This document shows positions 52,691 to 64,000 of a stretch of DNA of 64,000 bases, one piece after another. Below the pieces are notes generated by a model. That model did not search any database. It had not been told where the DNA came from and saw only the letters and a list, made by a program, of their open reading frames with translations. The stretch lies in contig CBINBI010000007.1 of the NCBI GenBank assembly GCA_966248875.1, forward strand, positions 6,544 through 70,543, read 5' to 3'. The first letter of the stretch is position 1. The number at the start of each line of letters is the position of its first letter. The position numbers and the translations under genes were made by a program. The DNA is from Dokdonella_A sp966248875. GTDB taxonomy: Bacteria > Pseudomonadota > Gammaproteobacteria > Xanthomonadales > Rhodanobacteraceae.

Positions 52691-54721
52691 TCACCAGATC
52701 TTCACCTGCTTGTCGCCGTCGCGCACCATGGCGTCGCCGGACTTGCACTGGAACGCCTCGGCGAACTGCGGCATGTTCGACGGTGCCGCGATCGCGCGGA
52801 ACTTCGCCGGCGCGTGCGGATCGGCGTTGAGCAGCACTTCCTGGCGCTGCGGCCGGATGTTGCCGCGCCAGACACGAGCAAAGTTCAGGAAGAAACGCTG
52901 CTCGGGCGTGTAGCCGTCGATGCTCTTGTTGCGCTCGGGGTGCTTCCTGAGGTCTTCCATCAGCGCGTCGAAGGCGACATTGAGGCCGCCGAGGTCGGCG
53001 ATGTTCTCGCCGAGCGTCAGCTTGCCGTTGACGTGCTTGCCGGGCAGCGCCTCGTAGGCGTCGAACTGCTTGACGAGCTTGTCGGTGCGCGCGTCGAACT
53101 TCTCGCGATCTTCCTTCGTCCACCAGTTGAGATTGTTGCCCTTGGCGTCGAACTGGCTGCCTTCGTCGTCGTAGCCGTGCGTCGCCTCGTGGCCGATCAC
53201 GGCACCGATACCGCCGTAGTTGATCGCGTCGTCGGCCTTGGCGTCGAAGAACGGCGGCTGCAGGATCGCGGCCGGGAAGTTGATCGTGTTGTCGGTCGGG
53301 TTGTAGTACGCATTGACCGTCTGCGGCGTCATGCCCCACTCGAGGCGGTCGGTCGGCTTGCCAACCTTCGAGATCTGGTAGTCGTACTCGTACTTCGTCG
53401 CCGCCTGGACGTTGGCGAAGTAGTCGTCCGGCACGATCTTGAGGCCGGACCAGTCGCGCCACTTGTCCGGATAGCCGATCTTCGGCAGGAATGTGCCCCA
53501 CTTCTCGATCGCCTTGGCTTTTGTATCGTCGCTCATCCAGTCGAGCTTCTCGATGCGCACCTTCAGCGCTTGCTGCAGGTTCTCGACCAGCTCCTTGGCG
53601 CGCGCCTTCGATTCAGGCGGAAACGCGACGGCGACGTAGAGCTCGCCGAGCGCCATGCCCATATTCTCGTTGATCGCGTCGAGCACGCGCTTCCAGCGCA
53701 CGCGCTGTTCCTTCTGACCGTTGAGCTTCTGGTCGTAGAACGCGAAGTGCTCGTCGGCGAACGGCTTGGAGAGATACGGTGACGCCGAATCGACCGCGTG
53801 CGCGCGGAAGAACGCGCGCCATTCCTCGGCAGGGACTTCCTTCAGCATGGTATCGACTTCGGCGAAGAATTTCGGCTGCGACAGCGAGAATCCGTTCCTG
53901 ACGTCGGCGCCTTGCGCGGCGAAGAACTTCTGCCATTCGATCCCCGGGGTGATCTTGTTCGCCTCGGCGACGGTGACGAAGTGATACTGGTTCTCCGGGT
54001 TGCGCAGCTCGACGGGCGCCATCGAGGCCTTGGCGAGCCGCGTCTCGAACGCGAGCACTTGCGCGGCCTGCTTCTGTGCATCCGCCTCGGGAATGCCGAC
54101 GAGCGCCAGCACCTTCGCGAGGTGTGCCTTGTACGCCTCGCGCAGCTCGGCGTAATCGGGCTTGTCGTAGTAGTCGCGCGTCGGCAGGCCGAGGCCGCCC
54201 TGGAACGCGTAGGCGATCTGCGTCGATGCGTTCTTGAAATCGGGATAGGCAGCGATCTGGAACAGATCGGAGTGGCCGCTCGCGGCATTGTCCGTGATCC
54301 ATGCGACGATGTCGGCCTGCGACTTCAGGCCGTCGATGCGCGCGAGGTCGGCTTCCAGCGGCTTGTAGCCCGCCTTCTCGATGGCGGCCTCATCCATGCC
54401 GGACCGGTAGAACCAGCCGATCTTCTGCTCGATCGAGCCCGCCTTCGCGCTGTCTGCGTTCCTGGCCGCCTTTTCGGCGATCTCGTGCTGCGTTTCCAGG
54501 CTGCGTTCGCGCAGCTGGTCGAACGCACCCCAGCGGGTTCGGTCCGGGGGAATCGGGTTGTTCGCGACCCACTTTGCGTTGACATAGCCGTTGAAGTCGT
54601 TGCACGGGTTGATGGCCTTGTCGATTTCGCTGACGTCGAACGAGCTGGCGGCGAACGCGCTGCCCGCCGAAAGCGCGAGCGAAACGGCGGCGGCCAGTGG
54701 TTGCAGGAACTTGCGGCTCAT
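52691..54721 (-). CDS. M13 (neprilysin/PepO-type) zinc endopeptidase, exported
   Basis: A 676-residue peptidase. A signal peptide (MSRKFLQPLAAAVSLALSAGSAFA) leads into the M13 N-terminal domain (NPCNDFNGYVNAKW). Zinc ligands are His511 and His515 (HEATH) and Glu572 (GENIADLGG, with Asp576 as second-shell residue). NAYYNPTDNTINFPAAILQPPFF binds substrate. The enzyme cleaves short peptides in the periplasm. The C-terminus ends VKIW; the usual vertebrate CxxW Cys is absent, as in many bacterial members. GAGGAGAA lies nine bases upstream of the ATG. Confidence 0.96.
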   Translation of the reverse strand: MSRKFLQPLAAAVSLALSAGSAFAASSFDVSEIDKAINPCNDFNGYVNAKWVANNPIPPDRTRWGAFDQLRERSLETQHEIAEKAARNADSAKAGSIEQKIGWFYRSGMDEAAIEKAGYKPLEADLARIDGLKSQADIVAWITDNAASGHSDLFQIAAYPDFKNASTQIAYAFQGGLGLPTRDYYDKPDYAELREAYKAHLAKVLALVGIPEADAQKQAAQVLAFETRLAKASMAPVELRNPENQYHFVTVAEANKITPGIEWQKFFAAQGADVRNGFSLSQPKFFAEVDTMLKEVPAEEWRAFFRAHAVDSASPYLSKPFADEHFAFYDQKLNGQKEQRVRWKRVLDAINENMGMALGELYVAVAFPPESKARAKELVENLQQALKVRIEKLDWMSDDTKAKAIEKWGTFLPKIGYPDKWRDWSGLKIVPDDYFANVQAATKYEYDYQISKVGKPTDRLEWGMTPQTVNAYYNPTDNTINFPAAILQPPFFDAKADDAINYGGIGAVIGHEATHGYDDEGSQFDAKGNNLNWWTKEDREKFDARTDKLVKQFDAYEALPGKHVNGKLTLGENIADLGGLNVAFDALMEDLRKHPERNKSIDGYTPEQRFFLNFARVWRGNIRPQRQEVLLNADPHAPAKFRAIAAPSNMPQFAEAFQCKSGDAMVRDGDKQVKIW

Positions 54722-55131
54722 GGGATGGCTTCTCCTCGGAACGTGGAATCCTGACGAACGGTGGAAGGCGAAAGGTGGAATGGTAACGGCTTGCCGGATC
54801 ATGACGCGCCGGTCGCCGGTACGAGCCGTCGGGCTGCGCCATGGGCGGGCGCGCTCGCGACGGCTGACGTTCGCGGCCACAGCAAGGGCGGCCGCGAGCA
54901 CGCGGAGCGGGGCGGAAACATGCGGGAATCCTGGAATCAGACGATCGGCGAGGCTAGGAGGGCCGCGCCGCGGCTCACAGTGTCGAAGGTCACTCCGCCC
55001 CGGATCTTCACATTTGCCCGCAAGCCGGGCCAAGCAAGCGGGAAATGCGCTCACCTCGAAGGCGCTCAGAGTGCTTCTCCCGCGCACACGAGAGGGCGAG
55101 GGACGAGCCGACGGAGCACGGCAGTCGCCGC
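54722..55131. other. Intergenic region between M13 and M14 peptidase genes
   Basis: A 410-base gap between two minus-strand genes. It holds the ribosome binding site of the M13 gene at its left end and a GC-rich tract with a CTTCTCCCGCGCACACGAG-like segment near 55075. Frames open on the plus strand here have no similarity to known proteins. I see no gene or RNA. Confidence 0.55.
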
Positions 55132-56940
55132 CTAGCGGGTGCGGGCGGCTTCGAGTGCCGCGGCGTCGAGCCGCAGGACTGGATAGACACCGACCGACTG
55201 TGTCGCGTACCACGGCGAGCGTTCATAGAAGAACGAGAGGCGCGCCTCCGGGTCCTTCGCGAACGCGGGATCGGCCGCGAGCCTGGCCTTGAACTCGGCT
55301 TCGAGCTTCGGATCCTTCGCCAGCATGTCGCGCGCGAGCCGCTCGGCGACGCGCGCGTCGGGCGATTCCTTCTGCTCGAAGTGCGCATCGAGAAAACCCC
55401 AGCGCAACAGCGAATCCTGCGCGCGCGGCTCGAGCAGGTTCGCGACGACGTGCGCCGCGGCCTGGTCCATCGGCACGAGCACCGATCCCGCGGGCACGTC
55501 CACCGTCACCGACTCCGATCCGATCACGAAATCGCGCAGCAGATGACGACCCTCGAACGGCCGCTCGCTCCAGACCGGATTCGACAGCCGGTAACGCTCG
55601 GCGTGCAACGAGACCGCGTGATCGAGCCTTTCGACGCGGATGCCGTGCTGAGCGAGCTTCGCGGCGACTTCCGGCCAGCCGGGCGGCACGACGTAGGCGG
55701 CGGGCAGGCGCACCGATTCGGTCGCGACGAGGTCGCGGTAGAACGGAATCTCGTAGGTCTTCGGCGTTTTCGGATCGTAGGTGACCCAGACGTCGCCCGA
55801 GACCTCGCTCGCCTGCTGCGTAAACGCATAGCCTTTCAGCGTCAGCGTCACGGGCTTGTCGGTGGTCCGGAACAGGACAGGCAGCTCGGTGCCGTCGTTC
55901 GCGTGCGCTATCGTGTCGCGGTCAGCCTGCGTGACCGACTCGCGCAGCGTGCCCGGGTGCGAATTGATATAGCGGAGCGTCGCGACGACGAAATCGTAGG
56001 TCGCGCGCACGCGCGTTTCGTAGGATTTCAGCATGTGCGTCTCGACCAGCAGCGCGGCGCGGTTGCGCAGCGCGACGTAGCCGGTCGAAAAGCGCGGCCC
56101 CGAGCCGAAATTGCCGACGCCCTTGGTGATGTCGCGGTGATCGACGAGCTCGAGGTAGGGCGCCTGGAGATGGCCCATGCGGTCGAACGCCGGGAAGATC
56201 GACTGCTTGAACGCAGCGTCCTGCCAGGCTTTCACGGCCTGGTGCAGCGGGCCCCAGTCTTCGAGGTACCAGGTGAGGTCGTACTGGTAGTCCGCGCCGT
56301 CGGTTGCATGGATGTCCATGAAGAGATCGGGCTGCCACGCATCGAACATCGCGAGCCACGCGCGCATCTCGGGCGCGTCCGCCTTCATGTAGTCGCGGTT
56401 GAGATTGAGGTTCTGCGCGGTGGCACGGAATCCCATCTCGGCCGGACCGTTCTGATTGATGCGGTTGTATGGATTGGAGCGCTCGTGACCATCGACATTG
56501 AAGATCGGCAGCCAGACGAGGATCGCGTGATCTAGCAGCGCGGAGTGCCTGCCACCGACCGAGAGGTCGCGGAGCAGCATCAGGCCCGCGTCCTTGCCCT
56601 CGATCTCGCCGGCGTGGATGCCGGCCTGCACGAGCACGATCTCCTTGCCCGAGGCGCGTGCCGCCTCCGGCGTGAACTCGCCATCCTTTGCGGCGATCAC
56701 GAGCATCAGGTCGCGACCCTCCGGCGAGACGCCGAAACGCGTCAGGTGAATCGTTCGCGGCACCGCGTCGGCGAGTCGTTCGAGATAGGCACGCGTGTCG
56801 GCATACGAGGGCGTGGTGCGGAACCCGACGCGTTCGGCGGGCGTGATCCATTCGTCGGACATGGCGTGGCTCGTGGCGGTGTCGAGAGACGCGCACGCAG
56901 CGCAGGCGACGATTACCGTCGCGATGATCGTTCGGCGCAT
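55132..56940 (-). CDS. M14 family zinc carboxypeptidase, exported
   Basis: A 602-residue carboxypeptidase. The N-terminus is hydrophobic with a possible lipobox (ACAAC, Cys16). Zinc ligands are His109 and Glu112 (HAGEIEG) and His211 (DIHATDG); the general base is Glu300 (LLVETHMLK). The last 250 residues (from about RATYDFVVATL) form a domain not part of the catalytic core. It should remove C-terminal residues from peptides outside the cytoplasm. It sits between the M13 gene and the beta-helix gene on the same strand. Confidence 0.92.
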   Translation of the reverse strand: MRRTIIATVIVACAACASLDTATSHAMSDEWITPAERVGFRTTPSYADTRAYLERLADAVPRTIHLTRFGVSPEGRDLMLVIAAKDGEFTPEAARASGKEIVLVQAGIHAGEIEGKDAGLMLLRDLSVGGRHSALLDHAILVWLPIFNVDGHERSNPYNRINQNGPAEMGFRATAQNLNLNRDYMKADAPEMRAWLAMFDAWQPDLFMDIHATDGADYQYDLTWYLEDWGPLHQAVKAWQDAAFKQSIFPAFDRMGHLQAPYLELVDHRDITKGVGNFGSGPRFSTGYVALRNRAALLVETHMLKSYETRVRATYDFVVATLRYINSHPGTLRESVTQADRDTIAHANDGTELPVLFRTTDKPVTLTLKGYAFTQQASEVSGDVWVTYDPKTPKTYEIPFYRDLVATESVRLPAAYVVPPGWPEVAAKLAQHGIRVERLDHAVSLHAERYRLSNPVWSERPFEGRHLLRDFVIGSESVTVDVPAGSVLVPMDQAAAHVVANLLEPRAQDSLLRWGFLDAHFEQKESPDARVAERLARDMLAKDPKLEAEFKARLAADPAFAKDPEARLSFFYERSPWYATQSVGVYPVLRLDAAALEAARTR

Positions 56941-57033
56941 CGGAGATGCCGGTTTGCGGGGGAAAGCGCGTAGATTAGCGCGATTGGCGCCCGCGGCGGA
57001 GCGCGCGCGCCGCGGGCGAAATGCACGGCGGGC

Positions 57034-59385
57034 TCAGGCGCCGTCGAAACCGTCGGCGAAGATGCGGTCGCTGTCGGGCATCAGCACGACGCCGTCGAAC
57101 AGCACGGCATCGCTCGCGCCGCCGAGCGGGTTGTCGGTCTTTTCCTGGATCAGCTGCACCTCGACGGTCGTGTTTGGCGTCCACTCGGCCGCATCGACGA
57201 CGATGTACTGTAACGGAACCGGCTGCCAGCCGCCCGCTGTGGGCGCCGCGGCCTCGCCCGTGTCGGTTGCGACGCCCGCACAATCGGCGCTGTCGGGCCG
57301 CAGCACCCAGCCGATGATCGGATGATCGGGCACCGGCGGATAGAGATCTTCCCAGCTCCAGCCGTAACCGCCGAGGCGGTAGATGCCCGGTCCCGGGATG
57401 CCGACGCACTGGCTGAGCCCCACGACGCGCATCGATGCGGAGAGATCGTATACCTGGAGCGAGCCCGACGAAGCCGAGCCTGCGTGGTCGTAGGCGTGCC
57501 AGCTCGTCGCCGCCGGCGCGGCATTCGACCAGAGGTGGAGGTCCTCGTCGAATTCGGCGTTGCGCACCAGATTGCCGATCGACTGGCGCTCGTAGGCGCC
57601 CAGGTCCTGCGGACCGAAGCCGTCGTCGGGCACCAGCGCGAGGTTGACGCTGCGCGGCTGGTCATCGGCGTCGGTGCCTTCGTCGCCCGGCACGTAGTCG
57701 ATGGCAGGCGAGGAAGTGTGCAGATGGAAATCGCCGTTCTCGGGATCCATGAAGCGCGGATCGGCGACGAAGTTGGTTGCGGACGGCGGGAAGCCGACGA
57801 GATCGCTGGCGAGAACATAGAGGATCGCATCCGCGTCGGGCGTGCCTTCGCTGAGGTTCAGGACTTGCTTTCCCGGCTGCCACACGATGCTGTTCCGCAG
57901 GCCGATGGCATGATGCGAAGCAATCACGGCGGAACCGCCGATCAGATTGCCGGCGATCGTTGTCTGGTAGAGCACGAAGGCGTCGGTGTCGTCGTTAGTG
58001 GGCGATACACCCGTCTGCAGCACCGCTTCGCTGACGTCGTTGCCCACAATTGCGACGTCGTAGAGGCTCGCGGATGCGTCGCCGATATCGGCTAGGTCGG
58101 GCTGCTCGATGACGCGAATCACGTTCCTGCCGCTGTTCCCGGCCACGCGCGTTCCTTTCAGCCGGGCGAACGCATTGGCAAAGTCGGCGAGAAATGACGG
58201 ATCGGCTCGCACCCGCAACGCGGCAGCCGCCTGCGGCGTGTCGGAGTCGTCGCGCGCAATGTTGTCGGACAGGCTGTTGCAGCGCAGTTGCGCCGCGCAG
58301 CTGACCGCGCCGGCGGGTGCCGGAACCGTGGATCCCGCCGGTGCTCCGAACATCCAGAGCTCGGTGAAATCGTCGCTGCCGCCGTCCGAGATCGACACGC
58401 CGCCGCCTTCCGCGAACGAACGGTTGCCATCGACGATCAGGTCCCAGGCGAGCACCTGCGCACCGGTATTGATCTTGATCCCGCCGCCTTCGCGCTCTGC
58501 GCTGTTGCCCGAGACGTACACCGGTCGGTTCGCGTCCGCGACATAGAATTTCGTGCGGCCGCTGCTGTGACCCGCGACGGCAAGCCCGCCGCCGTCGCGA
58601 CCGGCCTCGTTCAGCACGAGCCCGTTGAAGCTCCCGTACGTGCCGTGCGGCGCGATCACGAGATCGCATTCTTCGGCGCCGATGCCGCCGCCGTCGAGGC
58701 TCGCGGTATTGCTCAGGATCGAAGTCTGCCCGCCGCCGTTCCAGGTGATCGTGGATTCGCGGCAGTAGATACCGCCGCCCTGCATGCCGCTTCCGGTACC
58801 CGGCGCGAACTCTGCGCGGTTGAACGAGATGACTACATCGTCGCCCAGCACGAGTTGCACGAAGCCGGGATCGCCGTTCACGTCGTTGGAGACGCTGATG
58901 CCGCCACCGTGGCCGGCTTCGTTGCCGGTGACGAACGTGTGGTCCAGGCTGACCAGGTGCGGGCCGCCGGAGATCTGCACGCCGCCGCCGTAGCCGTAAT
59001 CGAAGAGCGGCTGATGGCCGCCGGTCAGCGTGAGCTTGCGCAGCACGACATCGCCATCGCCATGGATGCGGATCACGCTGTCGTCGCCGTTGCCGTTCAG
59101 CACCGTGCGCGTGTCGTCCGCGGTTTCGCTCTGGCAGTTCGCGTAACCGCCTTCGATCACGAGGTGCTGGTCGTGGATGTCGAGATGGATGTCGTCGTAG
59201 CTGGTCACGCTGCGCGTGACGCGGACGAAGTCGGCGACGTCGGGATCGGCGGCGGCCGCGTCGATCGCACTCTGGATCGTCGCATGCGTGCAGCCGCTGC
59301 CGGTGCCGACGTGGAACGTGGCGCCGTGCGCCGAAGCGGCAGCCGCGGCCAGAGCGAGGCAGATGAAGGTTCGCAGGATCGACAT
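57034..59385 (-). CDS. Secreted parallel beta-helix protein with C-terminal IFADGF motif
   Basis: A 783-residue exported protein. A signal peptide (MSILRTFICLALAAAAASAHG) is followed by ATFHVGTGSGCTHATIQSAI, the typical start of pectate-lyase-like beta-helices. Repeats of GGGI/GGG, GNxAxHGGG and VxxNxAxxGGG type continue to about residue 420; a jelly-roll-like domain with ESWHAYDHAG-like sequence follows. The protein ends MPDSDRIFADGFDGA. No polysaccharide-lyase catalytic set was recognised, so an adhesin or surface protein is as likely as an enzyme. It follows the kinase and sigma genes on the same strand. Confidence 0.88.
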   Translation of the reverse strand: MSILRTFICLALAAAAASAHGATFHVGTGSGCTHATIQSAIDAAAADPDVADFVRVTRSVTSYDDIHLDIHDQHLVIEGGYANCQSETADDTRTVLNGNGDDSVIRIHGDGDVVLRKLTLTGGHQPLFDYGYGGGVQISGGPHLVSLDHTFVTGNEAGHGGGISVSNDVNGDPGFVQLVLGDDVVISFNRAEFAPGTGSGMQGGGIYCRESTITWNGGGQTSILSNTASLDGGGIGAEECDLVIAPHGTYGSFNGLVLNEAGRDGGGLAVAGHSSGRTKFYVADANRPVYVSGNSAEREGGGIKINTGAQVLAWDLIVDGNRSFAEGGGVSISDGGSDDFTELWMFGAPAGSTVPAPAGAVSCAAQLRCNSLSDNIARDDSDTPQAAAALRVRADPSFLADFANAFARLKGTRVAGNSGRNVIRVIEQPDLADIGDASASLYDVAIVGNDVSEAVLQTGVSPTNDDTDAFVLYQTTIAGNLIGGSAVIASHHAIGLRNSIVWQPGKQVLNLSEGTPDADAILYVLASDLVGFPPSATNFVADPRFMDPENGDFHLHTSSPAIDYVPGDEGTDADDQPRSVNLALVPDDGFGPQDLGAYERQSIGNLVRNAEFDEDLHLWSNAAPAATSWHAYDHAGSASSGSLQVYDLSASMRVVGLSQCVGIPGPGIYRLGGYGWSWEDLYPPVPDHPIIGWVLRPDSADCAGVATDTGEAAAPTAGGWQPVPLQYIVVDAAEWTPNTTVEVQLIQEKTDNPLGGASDAVLFDGVVLMPDSDRIFADGFDGA

Positions 59386-59470
59386 GACCGCTCTCCCTGG
59401 CGCTCATCGATGCGCCTCTCGTCAGGGAGAACGAACGGGAACGGCGGACAGCGACATCCGACGCGGCCAA

Positions 59471-62341
<2,871 letters not shown>

Positions 62342-62380
62342 GGCTCGATGAACGCTCGTGGGCGCTGCCGAGCGACATGC

Positions 62381-62944
62381 TCAAACGAGCGAGCCGTAGA
62401 GGAAGGCACGCGCGAAGCGCCAGTCGCGGTTCAGCGTGCGCGTCGTGACGCCGAGCACCTCCGCCACCTCGGGCAGCGAGAGCCCGGCGAAATAGTGCAG
62501 CTCGACGAGCTGCGCCGCGCGCGGGTCGTCGCGCTCGAGGCGCCGCAGCGCGGCGTCGATCTCCAGCGCTTTCTCGGCACTCGCGTCGGCGGCGCGGGCT
62601 GCGGCCTGCTCGGCGTCGGTCGCGCTGTCGAGGCCGATGCGCTGCCGGCACAGGCGTCGCCGCGCGGAATCGATCAGGATCGTGCGCATCGCCCGCGCGG
62701 CGTAGCTGAAGAACTGCAGCGGCTGCGCGAAGGCGGGGCCGTCTTCGTCGCAGAGCTTCACGTAGAGCTCGTGCACGATGGCGGTCGTGTTGAGCGTCGC
62801 GCCACCCGCCCGCGCGCGCTGCCGGCTCGCCATCGCCTTCAGGCGCTGGTAGACCTCGACGAACAACCGGTCGGTCGTCGGCGAAACCGACTGCGCCGCA
62901 ACCGCCGATGGCGCCGTCGAGGCGGTGGCATCCCGATGGGACAC
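62381..62944 (-). CDS. ECF sigma factor, Sig-70_X6-like (RpoE-type family linked to Ser/Thr kinases)
   Basis: A 187-residue extracytoplasmic-function sigma factor. Region 2 is LNTTAIVHELYVKL...FFSYAARAMRTILIDSARRR; region 4 is RAAQLVELHYFAGLSLPEVAEVLGVTTRTLNRDWRFARAFL. The sequence style matches the sigma-70 X6 group, whose genes usually sit beside a Ser/Thr kinase. The start is GTG at 62944 with GGGGAG six bases upstream. No anti-sigma gene is nearby, so the kinase is the likely regulator, possibly by phosphorylation. Confidence 0.92.
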   Translation of the reverse strand: MSHRDATASTAPSAVAAQSVSPTTDRLFVEVYQRLKAMASRQRARAGGATLNTTAIVHELYVKLCDEDGPAFAQPLQFFSYAARAMRTILIDSARRRLCRQRIGLDSATDAEQAAARAADASAEKALEIDAALRRLERDDPRAAQLVELHYFAGLSLPEVAEVLGVTTRTLNRDWRFARAFLYGSLV

Positions 62945-63039
62945 GCGTGTCTCCCCGTGCCCGGCGATTCTAGCGCCGGCATGGGACCGCGGCGCGAAGG
63001 CGGGCGAAGCGTCTCGGCCCGCCCGCCGCGGCGGCTCGG

Positions 63040-63900
63040 CTACTCGAACCCGGTGCCGAACACACGATCGGCTTCAGCTCGACGGCGACCGAGCGGCGCG
63101 CGCCGACGATGTCCGCGACGGCGCCGACCGCGTTGCACGGGCCGGTCACCTTAAGGTCGGACCAGCCGTAGAAGTCGTAGTCCTGCAGCACGGGCTGCGC
63201 GGTCCACTGCGCGCCGTTCCAGAACAGCGTGGGATTGCCGAGCGCCAGCACGCTGCCGCCGCCGAGCGTGATCATCGGGCCGCCGCCGCGGTCTTCGGTG
63301 GCGATCGACCAGCCGCTGCCGTCATAGTGGATGATCATCGGGCCGTAGCCTTCGCCGCCGGTGAACCAGCTGCCGCCGGCGTAGACATCGTTTGCGGTTT
63401 GCGCCGAGCGGCAGCAGCGCACCGAACGCGATCTGGTTTCCCGGCATCGGCACGTCCGGCGCGAGATCCCACTCGCTGCCGGCCCAGTGCAGCACATACG
63501 GCGCGAGCGACATGTCGCCGTCGCTGCCGTGCCCCGGGGAAGGGCGTTTCGACGAGCTCCAGCGATGAGCCGTTCCAGTGCAGTGCAAGCGCTGCCCAGC
63601 CGCTGTCGACGATCCATGAGCCGACGAACCAGACGTCGTCGTCGGCGATGGCCTTGATGCCGGTGATCTCCGAGCCTGAGCCGCTGCTGACGGGCGCAGG
63701 GATTTGCGTCCAGGCGCTGCCGTCCCAGTGCGCGAGAAAGATCTGGCCCCCGACGAAGCCATTCTCCCGGCCCTTGCGCCAGCCGCCGGCCCAGACATCG
63801 TCGGGCGTGACGCCGTCGATGGCGTTGAACCACACTTCGGCGCAGCCGTTCGGGTTGCCGCATCCGATTGCAACGAACTGTGAGGCGTTGCGATTCGGCT
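63040..63900 (-). pseudogene. Frameshifted kelch/propeller-like repeat protein with IFADGF-type C-terminus
   Basis: The coding signal moves through several frames of the minus strand. From 63900 to about 63535 one frame reads WFNAIDGVTPDDVWAGGW, IFLAHWDGSAWTQIPAP and ALALHWNGSSLELVETPF. It shifts at a CCCC/GGGG run near 63535 to a frame with PGHGSDGDMSLAPYVLHW, shifts again near 63400 to TANDVYAGGSWFTGGEG, and once more near 63075 to give ADRVFGTGFE and a stop at 63040-63042. The repeats (DVWAGG...LHWDGSxW) look like a secreted propeller protein. No start codon with signal peptide is present after the upstream gene's stop at 63901. It is decayed, or the sequence contains base-call errors. Confidence 0.75.
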
Positions 63901-64000
63901 CTATTGCGCAGCCGCGCGCTGCTTGATCGTTTCGGAAAGCTCGCGGCCGAGGTACGCGGCGATCTCCGCCCTGCGCCAACCTCGCAGCTCGGCCGTCGCC
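63901..64000 (-). CDS. 3' end of an unknown gene, cut by the window edge
   Basis: The last 32 codons of a minus-strand frame that ends with TAG at 63901-63903. The visible C-terminus includes LRGWRRAEIAAYLGRELSE and ends KQRAAAQ. It looks helical and charged, typical of a real cytosolic C-terminus. The family cannot be told from this fragment. Confidence 0.4.
   Translation of the reverse strand, partial: ATAELRGWRRAEIAAYLGRELSETIKQRAAAQ

Noticed and set aside
54722..55213. N-terminal extension of the M13 peptidase by 164 codons
   Set aside because: The extension is Arg/Pro/Ser-rich without similarity and would hide a clear signal peptide that begins at 54721 behind a good ribosome binding site.

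Overview
This is high-GC DNA, and almost every gene has a clear gammaproteobacterial relative. The conserved gene order (prmB-aroC-asd-fimV-truA-trpF-trpB-trpA-accD and minC-minD-minE), the array of secreted peptidases, the TonB-dependent receptor and the short 'IFADGF' protein motif point to Lysobacterales (Xanthomonadales), most likely Rhodanobacteraceae or a close relative. That placement is inferred from gene content and style; no marker gene was compared. I saw no rRNA, tRNA, CRISPR array, integrase or intact insertion sequence.

Layout. 1-4.8 kb: 3' part of mrcB (PBP1b), a TPR lipoprotein and yoaA. 5-11 kb: two tandem secreted subtilases separated by a strong terminator. 11-16 kb: a small conserved protein and an M2 (ACE-like) peptidase, facing a CadC-like membrane regulator. 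16-20 kb: an AraC regulator followed by a TonB-dependent receptor. 20-24.3 kb: a tightly packed trehalose operon, otsB-GH15-otsA. 24.4-27.6 kb: GNAT-minC-minD-minE-HExxH protein, with a long inverted repeat between minC and minD. 28-30 kb: a histidine kinase and response regulator with overlapping ends. 30-37 kb: an SRPBCC/GyrI-like protein, greB, yjgR, an MltD-like lytic transglycosylase, a small unknown, psd and a Sco protein. 37.5-48.3 kb: the housekeeping block listed above, with a dispersed REP-like element in three of its intergenic gaps. 48.4-57 kb: rapA, a secreted beta-rich protein, an M13 peptidase and an M14 carboxypeptidase. 57-63 kb: an ECF sigma factor, a Ser/Thr kinase with TPR-rich tail and a secreted parallel beta-helix protein, all on the minus strand. 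63-64 kb: a frameshifted repeat-protein pseudogene and the 3' end of an unknown gene.

How the genes fit together. One theme is secreted protein breakdown (S8 x2, M2, M13, M14) together with an outer-membrane receptor, as expected of a protein-degrading saprophyte. A second theme is the cell envelope and division (PBP1b, MltD-like, FimV, MinCDE, Psd). A third is amino-acid, fatty-acid and trehalose synthesis.

The most unusual signal is a nine-residue motif close to D-R-I-F-A-D-G-F-E/D. It ends, or nearly ends, three unrelated proteins (one of them the pseudogene). Near-copies also lie inside both subtilases, each time as an insertion relative to the other paralogue and in a different loop. 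I know of no named sorting signal that fits it.
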